Assembly: GCA_019236485.1 (NCBI GenBank)
Contig: JAFAIY010000040.1
Location: 1-14,163, forward strand
Length of the DNA: 14,163 nt
Direction: 5' to 3'
Origin: Comamonas sp.
Lineage (GTDB): Bacteria > Pseudomonadota > Gammaproteobacteria > Burkholderiales > Burkholderiaceae_C
Below the pieces are notes generated by a model, which saw only the letters and a list, made by a program, of their open reading frames with translations, was not told where the DNA came from and did no database searches. Position numbers and translations under genes: made by a program. Each line of letters starts with the position of its first letter. Position 1 is the first letter of the stretch. This document shows positions 6,827 to 14,163 of this stretch, in pieces.

Positions 6827-9661
6827 ATGTCGAGTAATACGGTTGCAGAATTTGCGAAAGAGCGCAACACGACCCCTGATACCTTGCTGCAGCAGCTCAA
6901 GGCGGCCGGGGTGGACAAGGTCAGCACCGCCGATGCGCTGACCGAAGGTGACAAGCAGCGTTTGCTGAGCCACCTGCAGACCAGCCATGGCAGTGCGGCC
7001 AAGAAGATCACACTGACCAAGAAGTCCACCAGCGAGATCAAGCAGGCGGACTCCTCGGGCCGCGCCCGTACGATTCAGGTGGAGGTGCGCAAGAAGCGCA
7101 CCTTTGTGAAGCGGGAAGACACACCCGCCGAAGCCCAGGCCAATGCCGAGAGCATGGCCAAGGCAGTGCAGGAACGTGCCGCAGCTCAGGAGCTGGCACG
7201 TCGTGAAGAAGTAGCTCGCCACGAAGTTGAGCAGTTGCGCCATCAGGAAGAAGAATTGGCCAAGGAACGTCAAGAGCGCGAAGAGCGCGAGCGCCGCGAG
7301 CGTGAAGCCGAGGAACGTGCTGCAGCTTATGCGGCCGCGGAGGTCGCCAAGGTGGCTGAAGCCAAGGCGGCAAAGGAAGAAGAAAAGCGCGGCCATGCTG
7401 CCGAAGCCGCAGCCCGTGCTGCGGCCCAAGCCGAGGCCCGTGCCAAAGCGGAAGCCGAATCCCAGGCCAAGGCGGCTGAAGAAGCCAGCCGCGCCAAGGA
7501 TCTGGACGAGCGCCGCCGCAAGGCCCTGGCCGAGGCGGAAGCCATCCGTGCCATGATGGCCGCGCCCAAGAAGGTACTGGTCGCCAAGAAGCCCGAGGAG
7601 CCCAAGAAGGCTGCTCCGGCTGCCGCTGATGCCAAGAAGCCCGTTGCCGCCAAGGATGGCAACAAGCCTGCAGGCAGCGCCGGTGCAGCCAACGCCGGTG
7701 GCGGTGCCCGTCCTGGCAAGGAAGTCAAGTCCGCCAAGCTGTCCTCGAGCTGGTCCAACGACAGCGCCGGCAAGAAGAAGGAAATCAAGACCCGTGGCGA
7801 TAGCTCGGGTGGTGTGGGACGTTCCAACTGGCGCGGTGGCCCCAAGGGTGGCCGTCGCGGCAATGACCGCAACGAGCAGCACCAGCAGCAGGCTCCCGAG
7901 TTCCGCCAGCTGGAGATCTCCGTGCCCGAGACCATCACCGTGGCCGAACTGGCCCACAAGATGGCCATCAAGGCATCGGAGCTCATCAAGGTGTTGATGA
8001 AGATGGGCCAGATGGTCACCATCAACCAGCCGCTGGACCAGGACACCGCCATGATCGTGGTGGAGGAAATGGGCCATACCGCCAAGGTTGCGGCACTGGA
8101 CGATCCCGAAGCCTTCACGGCCGAGGAAGTCTCCAACTCCGAAGCCGAGCTGCTGCCGCGCGCTCCCGTGGTGACCGTCATGGGTCACGTGGACCACGGC
8201 AAGACCTCGCTGCTGGACTACATCCGTCGCACCAAGGTGGCTGCGGGCGAAGCCGGCGGCATTACCCAGCACATCGGCGCCTACCATGTGAGCACGCCGC
8301 GCGGCATCGTCACCTTCCTGGACACCCCCGGTCACGAGGCCTTCACGGCCATGCGTGCCCGCGGTGCCAAGTCCACGGACATCGTGATTCTGGTGGCCGC
8401 TGCCGATGACGGCGTGATGCCCCAGACCAAGGAAGCCATCAAGCACGCCAAGGCTGCTGGTGTTCCCATCGTGGTCGCCATCACCAAGGCCGACAAGCCC
8501 GATGCCAACCCAGACCGCGTCAAGCAGGAGCTGGTGGTGGAAGAGGTGCTGCCCGAAGAATACGGCGGCGACTCTCCGTTCATCGCCGTGTCCTCCAAGA
8601 CCGGCCAGGGCATTGACGAGCTGCTGGAGCAGGTGCTGCTGCAGGCCGAAGTGCTGGAGCTCAAGGCGCCTGTGGACGCCGCTGCCAAGGGTATCGTGAT
8701 CGAAGCCCAGCTGGACAAGGGCCGCGGTACCGTGGCCACGGTGCTGGTGCAGTCCGGTACGCTGAAGGTCGGCGATATCGTGCTGGCCGGTCAGACCTAT
8801 GGCCGCGTGCGCGCCATGCTGGACGAAGACGGCAAGCAGGCCAAGGAAGCCGGCCCGTCGATTCCCGTCGAGATCCAGGGTCTCAACGAAGTGCCTCAGG
8901 CCGGCGACGATTTCATGGTGTTGAGCGACGAACGCCGTGCCCGTGAAATTGCCACCTACCGTGCCGGCAAGTTCCGCAACACCAAGCTGGCCAAGCAGCA
9001 AGCTGCCAAGCTGGAGAACATGTTTGCCGAGATGTCCGCCGGCGATGTGCAGACTCTGCCCATCATCATCAAGGCCGACATGCAAGGTTCGCAGGAAGCT
9101 CTGGCTGCCTCGCTGCTCAAGCTGTCTACCGACGAGATCAAGGTCCAGCTGGTGTACTCCGGCGTGGGCGGTATCTCGGAATCCGACGTCAACCTGGCGC
9201 TGGCTTCCAAGGCCATCATCATCGGCTTCAACGTGCGTGCAGACGCCCAGGCCCGCAAGACGGCCGAAGGCAACGACGTGGATGTCCGCTACTACAACAT
9301 CATCTACGACGCCGTGGATGAGGTGAAGGCGGCGATGTCCGGCATGCTGGCGCCCGAGAAGCGCGAAGAGATCATCGGTATGGCCGAGATCCGCACCGTG
9401 TTCGTGGCAACCAAGATCGGTACGATCGCCGGTTCCTACATCACCCAGGGTCATGTCACCCGCAGTGCGCATTTCCGCCTGCTGCGCGACAATGTGGTCA
9501 TCTACACGGGCGAGATCGAGTCGCTGCGCCGCATGAAGGACGATGTCAAGGAAGTCAAGGAAGGCTTCGAGTGCGGTATCAAGCTGCGCAACTACAACGA
9601 CATCAAAGAAGGCGACATGCTGGAAGTCTTCGAGATCAAGGAAATCGCTCGTACGCTGTAA
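6827..9661 (+). CDS. infB: Translation initiation factor IF-2
   Basis: IF2 is the GTPase that brings fMet-tRNA to the 30S subunit and promotes subunit joining. The 944-residue protein has an N-terminal IF2_N module (about 1-55) and a long Ala/Glu/Arg/Lys coiled region (about 100-250). A Pro/Ala/Lys and Gly/Arg-rich linker and a second IF2_N module (about 362-430) follow. The G domain starts at GHVDHGKT (G1, 453-460), with G3 DTPGH at 499-503. Domains II, III and the fMet-tRNA-binding C-domain complete the chain. The G4 motif is TKAD (553-556) instead of the usual NKxD, while G5 reads SSKTG. The ATG at 6827 is preceded by GGGAGG 12 bases upstream, a slightly long spacing. It starts 23 bases after nusA and ends 6 bases before rbfA. 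Shorter IF2 forms from internal starts are known in Escherichia coli but are not shown here. Confidence 0.97.
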   Translation: MSSNTVAEFAKERNTTPDTLLQQLKAAGVDKVSTADALTEGDKQRLLSHLQTSHGSAAKKITLTKKSTSEIKQADSSGRARTIQVEVRKKRTFVKREDTPAEAQANAESMAKAVQERAAAQELARREEVARHEVEQLRHQEEELAKERQEREERERREREAEERAAAYAAAEVAKVAEAKAAKEEEKRGHAAEAAARAAAQAEARAKAEAESQAKAAEEASRAKDLDERRRKALAEAEAIRAMMAAPKKVLVAKKPEEPKKAAPAAADAKKPVAAKDGNKPAGSAGAANAGGGARPGKEVKSAKLSSSWSNDSAGKKKEIKTRGDSSGGVGRSNWRGGPKGGRRGNDRNEQHQQQAPEFRQLEISVPETITVAELAHKMAIKASELIKVLMKMGQMVTINQPLDQDTAMIVVEEMGHTAKVAALDDPEAFTAEEVSNSEAELLPRAPVVTVMGHVDHGKTSLLDYIRRTKVAAGEAGGITQHIGAYHVSTPRGIVTFLDTPGHEAFTAMRARGAKSTDIVILVAAADDGVMPQTKEAIKHAKAAGVPIVVAITKADKPDANPDRVKQELVVEEVLPEEYGGDSPFIAVSSKTGQGIDELLEQVLLQAEVLELKAPVDAAAKGIVIEAQLDKGRGTVATVLVQSGTLKVGDIVLAGQTYGRVRAMLDEDGKQAKEAGPSIPVEIQGLNEVPQAGDDFMVLSDERRAREIATYRAGKFRNTKLAKQQAAKLENMFAEMSAGDVQTLPIIIKADMQGSQEALAASLLKLSTDEIKVQLVYSGVGGISESDVNLALASKAIIIGFNVRADAQARKTAEGNDVDVRYYNIIYDAVDEVKAAMSGMLAPEKREEIIGMAEIRTVFVATKIGTIAGSYITQGHVTRSAHFRLLRDNVVIYTGEIESLRRMKDDVKEVKEGFECGIKLRNYNDIKEGDMLEVFEIKEIARTL

Positions 9662-9667
9662 TTTCCG

Positions 9668-10045
9668 ATGGCAACTCGAAAGAAATCTGCTGCGCCCAAC
9701 CGCAGCTTCAAAGTCTCCGACCAGATCCAGCGCGATCTGTCGGAGCTGATCGCCCGCGAGTTGAAGGACCCGCGCGTCGGTATGGTCACGCTGCAAGGCG
9801 TGGAGGTGACTCCCGACTATGCCCACGCCAAGGTGTTCTTCAGCGTGCTCGTCGGCGATCCCGAAGCGACGCTGGAAGCCCTCAACCAGGCCGCGGGCTT
9901 TCTGCGCAACGGCCTGTTCAAGCGTTTGCACATTCATACCGTGCCCACGCTGCATTTCATTTATGACCGCACGACGGAACGCGCCGCCGACATGAATGCC
10001 TTGATCGCCAAGGCCGTGGCCTCGCGCGGTCCCGAAGAAGAGTAA
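9668..10045 (+). CDS. rbfA: 30S ribosome-binding factor RbfA
   Basis: RbfA is a small KH-fold protein that binds immature 30S subunits and is required for processing of the 16S rRNA 5' end and for cold growth. The 125-residue protein has the expected features: N-terminal [23 protein letters not shown], then strands with [21 protein letters not shown]. The [19 protein letters not shown] segment and the [14 protein letters not shown] helix follow. The basic N-terminus ([12 protein letters not shown]) fits RNA binding, and the tail is acidic. The ATG lies 6 bases after the infB stop with no separate Shine-Dalgarno sequence, so translation probably depends on ribosomes finishing infB. It ends 3 bases before truB. 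Confidence 0.95.
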   Translation: MATRKKSAAPNRSFKVSDQIQRDLSELIARELKDPRVGMVTLQGVEVTPDYAHAKVFFSVLVGDPEATLEALNQAAGFLRNGLFKRLHIHTVPTLHFIYDRTTERAADMNALIAKAVASRGPEEE

Positions 10046-10048
10046 GCA

Positions 10049-11041
10049 ATGAACGCCCCTCGCACACGGGTGCAGCGGCGCCCTGTGCATGGGGTGTTGC
10101 TGCTCGATAAACCGCTGGGATGGTCCAGCAACGATATCCTGCAGAAGGTCAAGTGGCTGCTGCGCGCCGAAAAGGCCGGGCATACGGGCACGCTTGACCC
10201 GCTGGCCAGCGGCGTGTTGCCGCTGTGCTTTGGCGCTGCGACCAAATTCAGTCAGCTTCAGCTCGAAGCGGAGAAAACCTACGAAGCCATTGCCCGCCTG
10301 GGCCAGACCACGACCACGGCCGATGCCGAGGGCGATGTGGTGCTGGAGCGGGCCGTGGATCTGGCCGCCATCACGCCCGAGCGTCTGGCCGAGGTGCAGG
10401 CCCGGTTCACCGGCGACATCCAGCAGGTGCCGCCCATGCACAGCGCGCTCAAGAAGGATGGCAAGGCGCTCTACGAATATGCCCGCGCGGGCATTGAGGT
10501 TGAGCGTCCGGCCCGCGATGTCACGATTCATGCCTTGAATCTGGCTCTGGTGCAGGACGATCAAGGGCATCCGGCCATCAAGATGAGGGTGACCTGCAGC
10601 AAGGGCACTTATATCCGCACCTTGGGCGAAGACGTGGGCGAGGCCTTGGGCTGTGGCGCCCATTTGCGTTTTCTGCGGCGGGTGGAAACCGGCGGCATCG
10701 AGGTCTCGCGCTGCGTGACGCTGGAGGCGCTGGAAGCCATGAGCGATGAAGAGCGTGTTGCGCAGGTCCAGCCTGTGGATGCCTTGCTGCACCGTCATGC
10801 CGTCGTCACCTTGGGTGAACAGGATGCAGGACGCTTTCTATCAGGCCTGCGCCGCCGAGGGTCTTGGGCCGATGCCCCGGCCGTGGCGGTGTATGGTGAG
10901 CGCCCGCATGCCCTTTTGGGGGTAGGCCGTGTGGTGAGCGGGGAGTTGATTCCCGAGCGCCTGCTCAGTCCGCTGGAAATTCAACAGATTTTAGAAGGAA
11001 CGCCGCGTCCACAAGCAAGCGGCATTTTGGAAACATTATGA
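10049..11041 (+). CDS. truB: tRNA pseudouridine(55) synthase TruB
   Basis: TruB converts U55 of the T-loop to pseudouridine in elongator tRNAs and also has a tRNA-folding activity. The 330-residue protein shows the family blocks: GVLLLDKPLGWSSND near the N-terminus, then HTGTLDPLASGVLP with catalytic D50. The QVPPMHSALKKDGKALYEYAR segment follows, and then CSKGTYIRTLGEDVG. The C-terminal part (after ~250) resembles a small PUA-like domain and ends in a short unmatched tail. The ATG is 3 bases after the rbfA stop. Its stop overlaps the typA start by ATGA, so the last two genes are translationally linked. Confidence 0.96.
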   Translation: MNAPRTRVQRRPVHGVLLLDKPLGWSSNDILQKVKWLLRAEKAGHTGTLDPLASGVLPLCFGAATKFSQLQLEAEKTYEAIARLGQTTTTADAEGDVVLERAVDLAAITPERLAEVQARFTGDIQQVPPMHSALKKDGKALYEYARAGIEVERPARDVTIHALNLALVQDDQGHPAIKMRVTCSKGTYIRTLGEDVGEALGCGAHLRFLRRVETGGIEVSRCVTLEALEAMSDEERVAQVQPVDALLHRHAVVTLGEQDAGRFLSGLRRRGSWADAPAVAVYGERPHALLGVGRVVSGELIPERLLSPLEIQQILEGTPRPQASGILETL

Positions 11042-12864
11042 GCAAACAAATCCGCAACATTGCGATCATTGCGCACGTTGACCACGGCAAGACCACCATG
11101 GTGGACCAGCTGCTGCGCCAGTCCGGCACTTTTGCCGAACACGAAAAAGTCGTCGATACCGTGATGGACAACCACGCCATCGAACGCGAGCGCGGCATCA
11201 CGATTCTGGCCAAGAACTGTGCCGTGTCCTGGAAGGACACCCACATCAACATTCTCGACACACCGGGCCACGCGGACTTCGGCGGTGAAGTGGAGCGCGC
11301 CCTGTCCATGGTGGACGGTGTGGTGCTGCTGATCGATGCGCAGGAAGGCCCCATGCCCCAGACGCGCTTCGTGACCAAGAAGGCTCTGGCCCTGGGCCTG
11401 CGCCCCATCGTGGTGGTGAACAAGGTGGACAAGCCCGGCGCCAACCCCGACAAGGTGATCAACGCCGCTTTCGACTTGTTCGACAAGCTCGGCGCCACCG
11501 ACGAGCAGCTGGACTTCCCCGTGGTCTACGCCTCGGGCATCAACGGCTGGTCCTCCAAGGAAGAGGGCGAGCCCGGTGCCAAGTGGGGCGATGACATGTC
11601 GGCCCTGTTCGACACCATCCTGGAGCATGTGCCTTCCGTGAAGGGCGATGAAAACGCTCCTCTGCAGATGCAGGTCTCTGCACTGGACTATTCCACCTTC
11701 GTGGGCCGTATCGGCGTGGGCCGCATCACCCAGGGTACGCTCAAGGCCGGCCAGAACGTGCTGGTCATGGCTGGCCCCGATGGCAAGAGCTACAGCGGCA
11801 AGATCAACCAGATCCACACCTTCCAGGGCCTGGACCGTGTGCAAGCCAACGAAGCCGGTCCTTCGGAAATCGTGCTGATCAGCGGTATCGAAAACATCGG
11901 TATCGGCGAGACCATCACCGATCCCGCTAATCCCGCACCGCTGCCTATGCTCAAGATCGACGAGCCCACGCTGACCATGAATTTCTGCGTGAACACCTCG
12001 CCTCTGGCAGGTCGTGAAGGCAAGTTCGTGACCAGCCGCCAGATCTGGGACCGCCTGCAGAAGGAGCTGCGCTCCAATGTGGCCCTGCGCGTCAAGGAAA
12101 CCGACGAAGACGGTATCTTTGAAGTGTCCGGCCGCGGTGAACTGCACCTGACGATTCTGCTGGAAGAAATGCGCCGCGAAGGCTACGAGCTGGCCGTGTC
12201 CAAGCCCCGCGTGGTGATGCAGATGATCGACGGCGTGAAGCACGAGCCTATCGAGCTGGTGACGGCCGACATCGAAGAAGGCCATCAGGGCGGCGTGATG
12301 CAGGCTCTGGGCGAGCGCAAGGGCGAGCTGGTGAACATGGAACCCGATGGCCGCGGTCGCGTGCGTCTGGAATACCGCATCCCGGCCCGTGGCCTGATCG
12401 GTTTCACCAACGAATTCCTGAACCTGACCCGTGGTTCCGGCCTGATCGCCAACATCTTCGACAGCTACGAACCCCATAAGGGCGACATCGGCGGCCGCAA
12501 GAACGGCGTGCTGATCTCCATGGACGACGGTGAAATCTTCACCTACGCCCTGGGTAAGCTGGACGACCGAGGCCGCATGTTCGTGAAGGCCGGCGACCCC
12601 GTGTACGAAGGCATGATCATCGGCATCCACAGCCGCGACAACGATCTGGTGGTGAACGCCACGCGTACCAAGCAGCTGACCAACTTCCGTGTGAGCGGCA
12701 AGGAAGACGCGATCAAGATCACGCCTCCCATCGAGCTGTCGCTGGAATACGGCGTGGAATTCATCGAAGACGACGAGCTGTTGGAAATCACGCCTGTCAG
12801 CCTGCGCGTGCGCAAGCGTTTCCTGAAGGAACACGATCGCAAGCGTGCTCAGCGCGAAGCCTGA
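11038..12864 (+). CDS. typA: Ribosome-associated translational GTPase TypA/BipA
   Basis: TypA/BipA is an EF-G-like GTPase that binds ribosomes under stress or low temperature and assists 50S assembly. The 608-residue protein begins with the G domain: AHVDHGKT at 12-19, the ERERGITI switch I block, DTPGH at 74-78 and a standard NKVD at 128-131. Beta-barrel domain II, the EF-G III/V-like domains (GRGELHLTILLEEMRREGYEL and VRLEYRIPARGLIGF regions) and the BipA-specific C-terminal domain follow. Length matches the family (~600). The start is fixed by GGAAAC just upstream and by the ATGA overlap with truB. The overlap places it as the last gene of the ribosome operon; it is followed by a strong terminator. 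Confidence 0.96.
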   Translation: MSKQIRNIAIIAHVDHGKTTMVDQLLRQSGTFAEHEKVVDTVMDNHAIERERGITILAKNCAVSWKDTHINILDTPGHADFGGEVERALSMVDGVVLLIDAQEGPMPQTRFVTKKALALGLRPIVVVNKVDKPGANPDKVINAAFDLFDKLGATDEQLDFPVVYASGINGWSSKEEGEPGAKWGDDMSALFDTILEHVPSVKGDENAPLQMQVSALDYSTFVGRIGVGRITQGTLKAGQNVLVMAGPDGKSYSGKINQIHTFQGLDRVQANEAGPSEIVLISGIENIGIGETITDPANPAPLPMLKIDEPTLTMNFCVNTSPLAGREGKFVTSRQIWDRLQKELRSNVALRVKETDEDGIFEVSGRGELHLTILLEEMRREGYELAVSKPRVVMQMIDGVKHEPIELVTADIEEGHQGGVMQALGERKGELVNMEPDGRGRVRLEYRIPARGLIGFTNEFLNLTRGSGLIANIFDSYEPHKGDIGGRKNGVLISMDDGEIFTYALGKLDDRGRMFVKAGDPVYEGMIIGIHSRDNDLVVNATRTKQLTNFRVSGKEDAIKITPPIELSLEYGVEFIEDDELLEITPVSLRVRKRFLKEHDRKRAQREA

Positions 12865-12884
12865 TCCAGGCCTTGCCTCCGACC

Positions 12885-12910
12885 AAAAAAGGCCCTTAGG
12901 GGCCTTTTTT
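12885..12910. terminator. Symmetrical bidirectional terminator between typA and lysR
   Basis: AAAAAAGGCCC (12885-12895) pairs perfectly with GGGCCTTTTTT (12900-12910) around a TTAG loop. A-tract and T-tract flanks make it functional on both strands. It closes the rimP-typA operon. It also closes the convergent LysR gene, whose TGA stop (complement of 12910-12912) touches the hairpin. Confidence 0.92.
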
Positions 12911-13821
12911 CATGCTGGTGTGGCGAGCTCGCTGATCTGCTGCACCAGCCATTCGGCCATGGGCGAGAGGCTGCGTCTGCGCTGCCACACCACGCCATAG
13001 CTGGATGCCATGGGCGGAACCTGCGCGGCACGGATGGCATGCAGCAGTCCGGCCTCCAGGGATGGGCGCACCACGGGCTCAATGGCCGCCAGCACCGTGT
13101 CGGTATGAAGAGTGAGCTGGATCAGGCTGCTCACGTCATCGCATTCCACGGCCAGCAATTCCTTCTCGTGTGCGAGTTGCAGTTGCTCGCACAGCGCCGC
13201 GCGCACCGCTTGCGGCAGACGTACCGAAGCGAGCCCGTAGCCATGCAGCCGAGCCAGATCCCGGCCGGCTGCCGGGCCGCGTTGCGACAGCAGCGGGTGG
13301 CCACTGCGCACATACAGTCCGCCAGGCTGGGGCGGCAGCTGGCGCACGACCCAGTCGCTGCCGGCCGGGAGCTCCCGGCTCTCCGCCACAAAGAATTCGA
13401 TTTCTTCCTCTCCTAGGCTTTGCAGCATTTGCTGCCAGTTGCCGAGGATGGCGCGTACGCGCACCTGCGGAAACTGCGCGCGTGAGCGCCGCAGCAGCGG
13501 GGGCAGCAGAAACTGTGTGGGAAGAGGTCCGAAGCCGCAGGCCGTGTCGCCCATCAGCCGCTCGCGGTAGAGCTGCACATCGCGCTGCAGATTGCGGCTC
13601 TCCTGCACCAGCGCACGCGCGCGCTCCAGCATGAACTGCCCGGCAGCCGTAGGGCGTACCTCACCCGTACCGCGCTCAAACAGCCTCATGCCGAACTCCT
13701 GTTCCGCGGCCTGCACGCTGCGTGTGAGCGCGGGCTGGCTCAGATGCAGCTGCTCGGCGGCTCGTGCGTAATTGCGCTTGTCTGCGAGGGTGACCAGATG
13801 CTGCAGTCGGCGTATGTCCAT
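12910..13821 (-). CDS. LysR-type transcriptional regulator
   Basis: The 303-residue protein is a typical LysR-family regulator. The N-terminal winged helix-turn-helix is clear (about residues 1-60, core LSQPALTRSV at 27-36, then FGMRLFERG and the LTAAG-like RPTAAG turn). A linker helix (about 65-90) joins it to a periplasmic-binding-like effector domain (about 92-295). The inducer is not predictable. ATG 13821 was chosen because MDIRRLQHLVTLAD is the canonical family start and gives the standard length. The frame is open to 13947, but that would add 42 residues and swallow the probable operator region. It faces away from a lipoprotein gene that starts 159 bases off, which suggests that gene as a target. 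Its stop lies against the shared terminator. Confidence 0.92.
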   Translation of the reverse strand: MDIRRLQHLVTLADKRNYARAAEQLHLSQPALTRSVQAAEQEFGMRLFERGTGEVRPTAAGQFMLERARALVQESRNLQRDVQLYRERLMGDTACGFGPLPTQFLLPPLLRRSRAQFPQVRVRAILGNWQQMLQSLGEEEIEFFVAESRELPAGSDWVVRQLPPQPGGLYVRSGHPLLSQRGPAAGRDLARLHGYGLASVRLPQAVRAALCEQLQLAHEKELLAVECDDVSSLIQLTLHTDTVLAAIEPVVRPSLEAGLLHAIRAAQVPPMASSYGVVWQRRRSLSPMAEWLVQQISELATPA

Positions 13822-13836
13822 GCTCGATAAGTCCAG

Positions 13837-13906
13837 TGCATTGAAATTGCATTGACTATGCATTGGACGCAAGCCTTGAGTCTGCCCAGAATGTGACAGC
13901 GCATTG
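13837..13906. repeat. Phased GCATTG repeats in the divergent lysR/lipoprotein region, probable operator
   Basis: GCATTG occurs four times in the same orientation, starting at 13838, 13849, 13860 and 13901. The first three are TGCATTG exactly 11 bases apart; the fourth is 41 bases on. The first and last extend to near-identical 11-mers (GCATTGAAATT and GCATTGAGATT). TGCA-N7-TGCA pairs (13837-13851 and 13848-13862) give partial dyads. Position between divergent genes and spacing near whole helical turns suggest a binding site for the LysR protein; this is inference. Confidence 0.55.
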
Positions 13907-13980
13907 AGATTTCCATGGGTTCTGGTGCTCCAGCCCTTATCGATCAAGCGCTGATGGCTATAACAACAGGGAGACGGGAA

Positions 13981-14163
13981 ATGATGTTGCGCGGGACTTT
14001 CAGAAGCGGCCTGGCCATGGTGGCGGTCGCGGGCCGGGTGGCGGGCTGCGCCAGTGCCCCCGGTGGAGATTCGGCGGCGAGCGCGGGGCAGGCCAGCCCT
14101 CAGACCCTGCAGAGGCAGGCGGACTTCGCCAAAGACCTGCCGCCCGAGGATGCCGAGGATCGC
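13981..14163 (+). CDS. Putative exported lipoprotein, N-terminal part only
   Basis: The gene starts at ATG 13981 (ATG 13984 is an alternative) with AGGGAG 7 bases upstream, and runs out of the window after 61 codons. The N-terminus carries basic residues R4 and R8, then a hydrophobic segment and the lipobox VAGC with C23 as the predicted lipidated residue, followed by ASAPGG. A Ser/Ala/Gly/Gln-rich linker follows and then QRQADFAKDLPPEDAEDR, where the mature domain begins. Residue +2 is Ala, so outer-membrane sorting is expected under the enterobacterial rule. R19 lies inside the hydrophobic core, which is odd. The enzymatic or binding domain lies outside the window, so I assign no function. 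The divergent LysR gene is a probable regulator. Confidence 0.65.
   Translation, partial: MMLRGTFRSGLAMVAVAGRVAGCASAPGGDSAASAGQASPQTLQRQADFAKDLPPEDAEDR

Noticed and set aside
6806..10798. A stop-free minus-strand frame of about 1330 codons antisense to infB, rbfA and truB
   Set aside because: It is the mirror of strongly biased GC-rich codons. The translation is low-complexity, rich in His, Gly, Leu and Asp, with no domains, while the plus strand encodes recognised essential proteins.
10981..12834. A minus-strand frame of about 617 codons antisense to typA
   Set aside because: Same composition artefact (His/Val/Gln/Gly-rich) opposite a clear GTPase gene, with no promoter or ribosome-binding site seen.
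13822..13947. N-terminal extension of the LysR gene to an upstream start
   Set aside because: The added residues are not LysR-like and would overlap the GCATTG array. MDIRRLQHL at 13821 is the canonical start.
13937..13964. TTATCG-16-TATAAC as promoter of the lipoprotein gene
   Set aside because: The -35 is poor, and the predicted start (~13971) would cut into the ribosome-binding site AGGGAG. It remains possible for an activator-dependent promoter but is not supported enough to annotate.
1..14163. Search for tRNA, rRNA, CRISPR arrays, insertion sequences and attachment sites
   Set aside because: No cloverleaf, rRNA-like block, regular spacer array, transposase frame or terminal inverted repeats were seen on either strand.

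Overview
The window is about 14 kb of GC-rich chromosomal DNA. It looks like a betaproteobacterium of the Burkholderiales, most probably Comamonadaceae and close to Comamonas. This is inferred from protein character and from the gene order rimP-nusA-infB-rbfA-truB-typA; no database search was possible. Coding density is high, and there are no rRNA or tRNA genes, insertion sequences or CRISPR arrays. Most of the region is core genome.

Layout: (1) Positions 1-2103 hold the 3' end of an inner-membrane peptide ABC permease (YejE type) followed, with an ATGA overlap, by its double-ATPase partner (YejF type). (2) Positions 2104-2548 hold a stand-alone gene for an uncharacterised 53-residue basic protein, with its own -10-like element and a strong UUCG-loop terminator. 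(3) On the minus strand, 2564-3861 carries the DnaJ-like co-chaperone CbpA and its modulator CbpM, read from a promoter that resembles the heat-shock sigma-32 consensus. The UUCG hairpin is A-flanked and T-flanked, so it can also end this operon. (4) Positions 4076-4456 encode a small cytoplasmic thioredoxin-like protein. (5) Positions 4481-12910 hold the ribosome-maturation and translation operon rimP-nusA-infB-rbfA-truB-typA. It has a good sigma-70 promoter, an intrinsic terminator directly behind that promoter, very tight gene spacing, and a symmetrical terminator after typA. (6) On the minus strand, 12910-13821 encodes a LysR-type regulator. It is divergent from a lipoprotein gene that starts at 13981 and runs off the window.

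The large operon joins 30S maturation (RimP, RbfA), transcription elongation and termination (NusA), initiation (IF2), tRNA pseudouridylation (TruB) and a ribosome-associated GTPase (TypA/BipA). The placement of promoter, terminator and a second hairpin before nusA suggests control by termination/antitermination, possibly NusA autoregulation.

The least explained signals are: the promoter-proximal terminator before rimP; phased GCATTG repeats (spacings 11, 11 and 41 bp) in the lysR/lipoprotein divergent region; the orphan 53-residue protein; a TKAD G4 motif in place of NKxD in IF2; and an arginine inside the lipoprotein signal peptide. I saw no clear evidence of a wholly new multi-gene system.
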